IMG/VR virus record: IMGVR_UViG_3300031576_000555
Coordinates: 1 to 48,004 of that record
From: a virus
Direction: 5' to 3' (one strand)
DNA: 48,004 nucleotides
Shown: positions 46,923-48,004 of the stretch, one piece after another
Layout of the letters: every line of letters starts with the position of its first letter
Position numbering within the stretch: position 1 is the stretch's first letter
Translations under genes and position numbers: made by a program
The notes under the pieces: model-generated
Seen by the model: the letters and a program-made list of their open reading frames with translations, nothing else
What the model was told of the DNA's origin: nothing
Database searches by the model: none

Positions 46923-47066
46923 TTACGCTCCCCTTGTCAGGATGCCTGAGAGTAGCAGCATGATTGCCACGAGAGACGCGCCGACAAGCCAGCACGCCAC
47001 GGCTGCGGTCGAGTCGGGCGGCGTTGGTTGCCCCCCGTTTAAACGTGGTGCGCGGTTAGTTGGCAT
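46923..47066 (-). CDS. 47-residue membrane protein
   Basis: ATG 47066 overlaps the protease gene end by 11 bases and the stop is 5 bases before the next gene. A polar Pro-rich N-terminus (NRAPRLNGGQPTPPDS) is followed by one membrane helix (VACWLVGASLVAIMLLLSGI, about residues 23-42) and a basic end (TRGA). The sequence of its N-terminus includes a GTTTAAAC element. Candidate accessory lysis or membrane protein; function unknown. Confidence 0.58.
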   Translation of the reverse strand: MPTNRAPRLNGGQPTPPDSTAAVACWLVGASLVAIMLLLSGILTRGA

Positions 47067-47727
47067 CGCCGCTCCAGTCAGAGCGCATGGCGACGCCACA
47101 CGTGGGGCACAAGGGCGCGCCCGCCCTGGCGAGCCACATGCGCGAGACGCGACAGAGATAGCCGCATGTGCCGCAAGCGGCCCGCATCATGCGCGCGTCT
47201 TGCTTGCGAGGTGAGTCGGGCGGGCGTGGCGCGGGCATGCGTGGCAACGAAGGGTCACGCGGTTGCTCAGTGTCACCGTCGCCGATGCGCAGGGGTGCGT
47301 GCGGGTAGGTGCCGACTGCACGAACGAAACCGTCAGCCCAGAGGGCGAAGTCTGGGCCCGCGACGGTTGCCGTGGGCTTGCCGATGAGGCCGATTGCCCG
47401 GACGGCGCGAGAGAAGATGGCATCGTGCCCATGTTGGCAACCAACGGCGGCGTGGATCAGCTCGTGGGCGAGGGTGGCGAGAGTTGCGGTGGGGTTGGCA
47501 TCGAGTGGGGTTATCATGATCTGGGCGATGCCATCAGCGGTTAGTTGCGGCGGCCAGCATTCGCCAATGACGCGTCCGACGCCAAGGTGTGCGGTGCCCC
47601 GAGCGTGAGGGAATGAACAAGAGACGCGCACGGGCGGGAGGGTGTGGCCCGTGAGGGTGGCAATGTCGGGAGCGAGGCTAGCGGCGGCGGCGCCTAGCCA
47701 GGCTTCCCGAGTGGACTGCGGGTGCAT
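47056..47727 (-). CDS. SprT-like zinc metalloprotease
   Basis: A 223-residue protein from ATG 47727 with GGAG 9 bases upstream; an in-frame extension into the terminal repeat is unlikely coding. HELIH (88-92) in LAHELIHAAVG is the HExxH zinc site, followed by GCQHGHDAIFSRAVRAIGL with the third His, as in SprT/SPRTN-type enzymes. The C-terminus has CGTCGYLC (185-192) and CPTCG (207-211), the zinc ribbon common in this family. SPRTN relatives digest proteins crosslinked to DNA; bacterial and phage SprT proteins are less known. As first gene next to the genome end it is probably expressed early. Confidence 0.78.
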   Translation of the reverse strand: MHPQSTREAWLGAAAASLAPDIATLTGHTLPPVRVSCSFPHARGTAHLGVGRVIGECWPPQLTADGIAQIMITPLDANPTATLATLAHELIHAAVGCQHGHDAIFSRAVRAIGLIGKPTATVAGPDFALWADGFVRAVGTYPHAPLRIGDGDTEQPRDPSLPRMPAPRPPDSPRKQDARMMRAACGTCGYLCRVSRMWLARAGAPLCPTCGVAMRSDWSGDAN

Positions 47728-47772
47728 TTTTGAGTGCTCCAATTCATTACAGGACAACAACTTAACACTCGA

Positions 47773-47801
47773 ATGATAGGCCATTGGCCCAACACGCGCA
47801 A
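47773..47801 (-). promoter_or_regulatory. Possible promoter of the SprT-like gene
   Basis: On the leftward strand TTGCGC (47801-47796) is followed after 17 bases by TATCAT (47778-47773). The -10 matches five of six positions, the -35 three of six. It lies 46 bases upstream of the start codon at 47727, in the non-coding stretch that runs into the right terminal repeat. Confidence 0.4.
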
Positions 47802-47831
47802 GAGGAAAATGCACGAAATCGAAGATGTTAC

Positions 47832-48004
47832 ATTTTGGAGACAAGCTAGGATAAGGTTCGGTGCGCCCTTGCGCGCGGCCCCCCCCCTTCGGGGCATCGT
47901 GGTGGCAATAGGGGCGCGGATGTGCAGTAGGCCAATCTCGTGTGCATCGAGGCTGGCGGTGGCACCTGAACGGATGCACCCCTAGACATGCGCGCACCCC
48001 CGGG
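47832..48004. repeat. Right copy of the direct terminal repeat
   Basis: These 173 bases match 1-172 except for one extra C in the run that starts at 47879. If the genome is circularised through this repeat, the divergent control region between the SprT-like gene and the first rightward gene measures roughly 560 bases. It is non-coding on both strands as far as I can see. Confidence 0.85.

Noticed and set aside
1-48004. Lysogeny module or phage RNA polymerase
   Set aside because: No integrase, recombinase, CI-like repressor or T7-type RNA polymerase motif was found among the credible genes, so the phage is described as lytic and dependent on host RNA polymerase.

Overview
The window is a complete or nearly complete genome of a lytic, T7-like short-tailed (podovirus-type) phage. 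The first 172 bases recur at the end (47832-48004, one extra C in a C run), so the molecule either has short direct terminal repeats or is a circularly permuted assembly. It is GC-rich, and most genes have strong AGGAGG-type ribosome sites with ATG, GTG or TTG starts. I see no integrase, repressor or excisionase, no tRNA, no CRISPR and no single-subunit phage RNA polymerase, so transcription probably uses the host polymerase. The host is not identifiable. Three exported proteins with Gram-negative-style signal peptides, one ending like an outer-membrane beta-barrel, and a T7-lysozyme-type amidase favour a Gram-negative host.

Layout. 173-459 is a non-coding control region with a hairpin, a palindrome-containing motif and a direct repeat. 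460-25042 is the rightward late block. It holds small proteins, a paralogous pair of small beta-domain proteins, the large terminase, a DEDD exonuclease-like protein, portal, scaffold-like protein, an SU10-like major capsid protein followed by a large terminator hairpin, the head-tail adaptor, a first beta-helix tailspike, a nozzle-like tail protein, a second tailspike, virion-associated proteins, three ejection-type proteins ending in a 1059-residue one, and a small membrane pair (spanin-like and holin-like).

25039-40386 runs leftward. Nearest its promoter end (40.4 to 36.8 kb) are a zinc protein, a ribbon-helix-helix-like protein, a RecB/Cas4-like nuclease and a Sak4-like ATPase. Next come an outer-membrane-like protein, the amidase endolysin and a tightly coupled cassette of very small genes (36.1 to 32.3 kb: zinc-ribbon proteins, a MazG-like protein, a 30-residue membrane peptide, a C5-cytosine methyltransferase). 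Two exported cysteine-containing proteins follow, then a fused uracil-DNA-glycosylase/exonuclease/family A DNA polymerase and a DUF3987-like helicase ATPase.

40387-40977 is an AT-rich divergent intergenic region with phased repeats (candidate origin or operator). It faces a rightward helix-turn-helix protein (candidate small terminase or regulator) with a predicted leaderless mRNA. 41597-47727 is a second leftward block: a SprT-like metalloprotease, small zinc and membrane proteins, a sliding-clamp-like protein and a UvrD-like helicase, with a near-consensus sigma70 promoter at 44.54 kb.

Together the genes give a fairly self-sufficient replication and recombination set (polymerase, clamp-like protein, two helicases, nuclease, recombinase ATPase), a T7-style virion with two enzymatic-looking spikes, and a lysis set split between both strands. 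The most unusual features are a 14-G tract that decides which reading frames are joined (35.46 kb), a separate frameshifted small gene (33.6 kb), three-frame gene overlap behind the polymerase, the exported cysteine-rich proteins, the phased repeats at 40.7 kb, and an over-represented GTTTACAC 8-mer concentrated in the leftward blocks.
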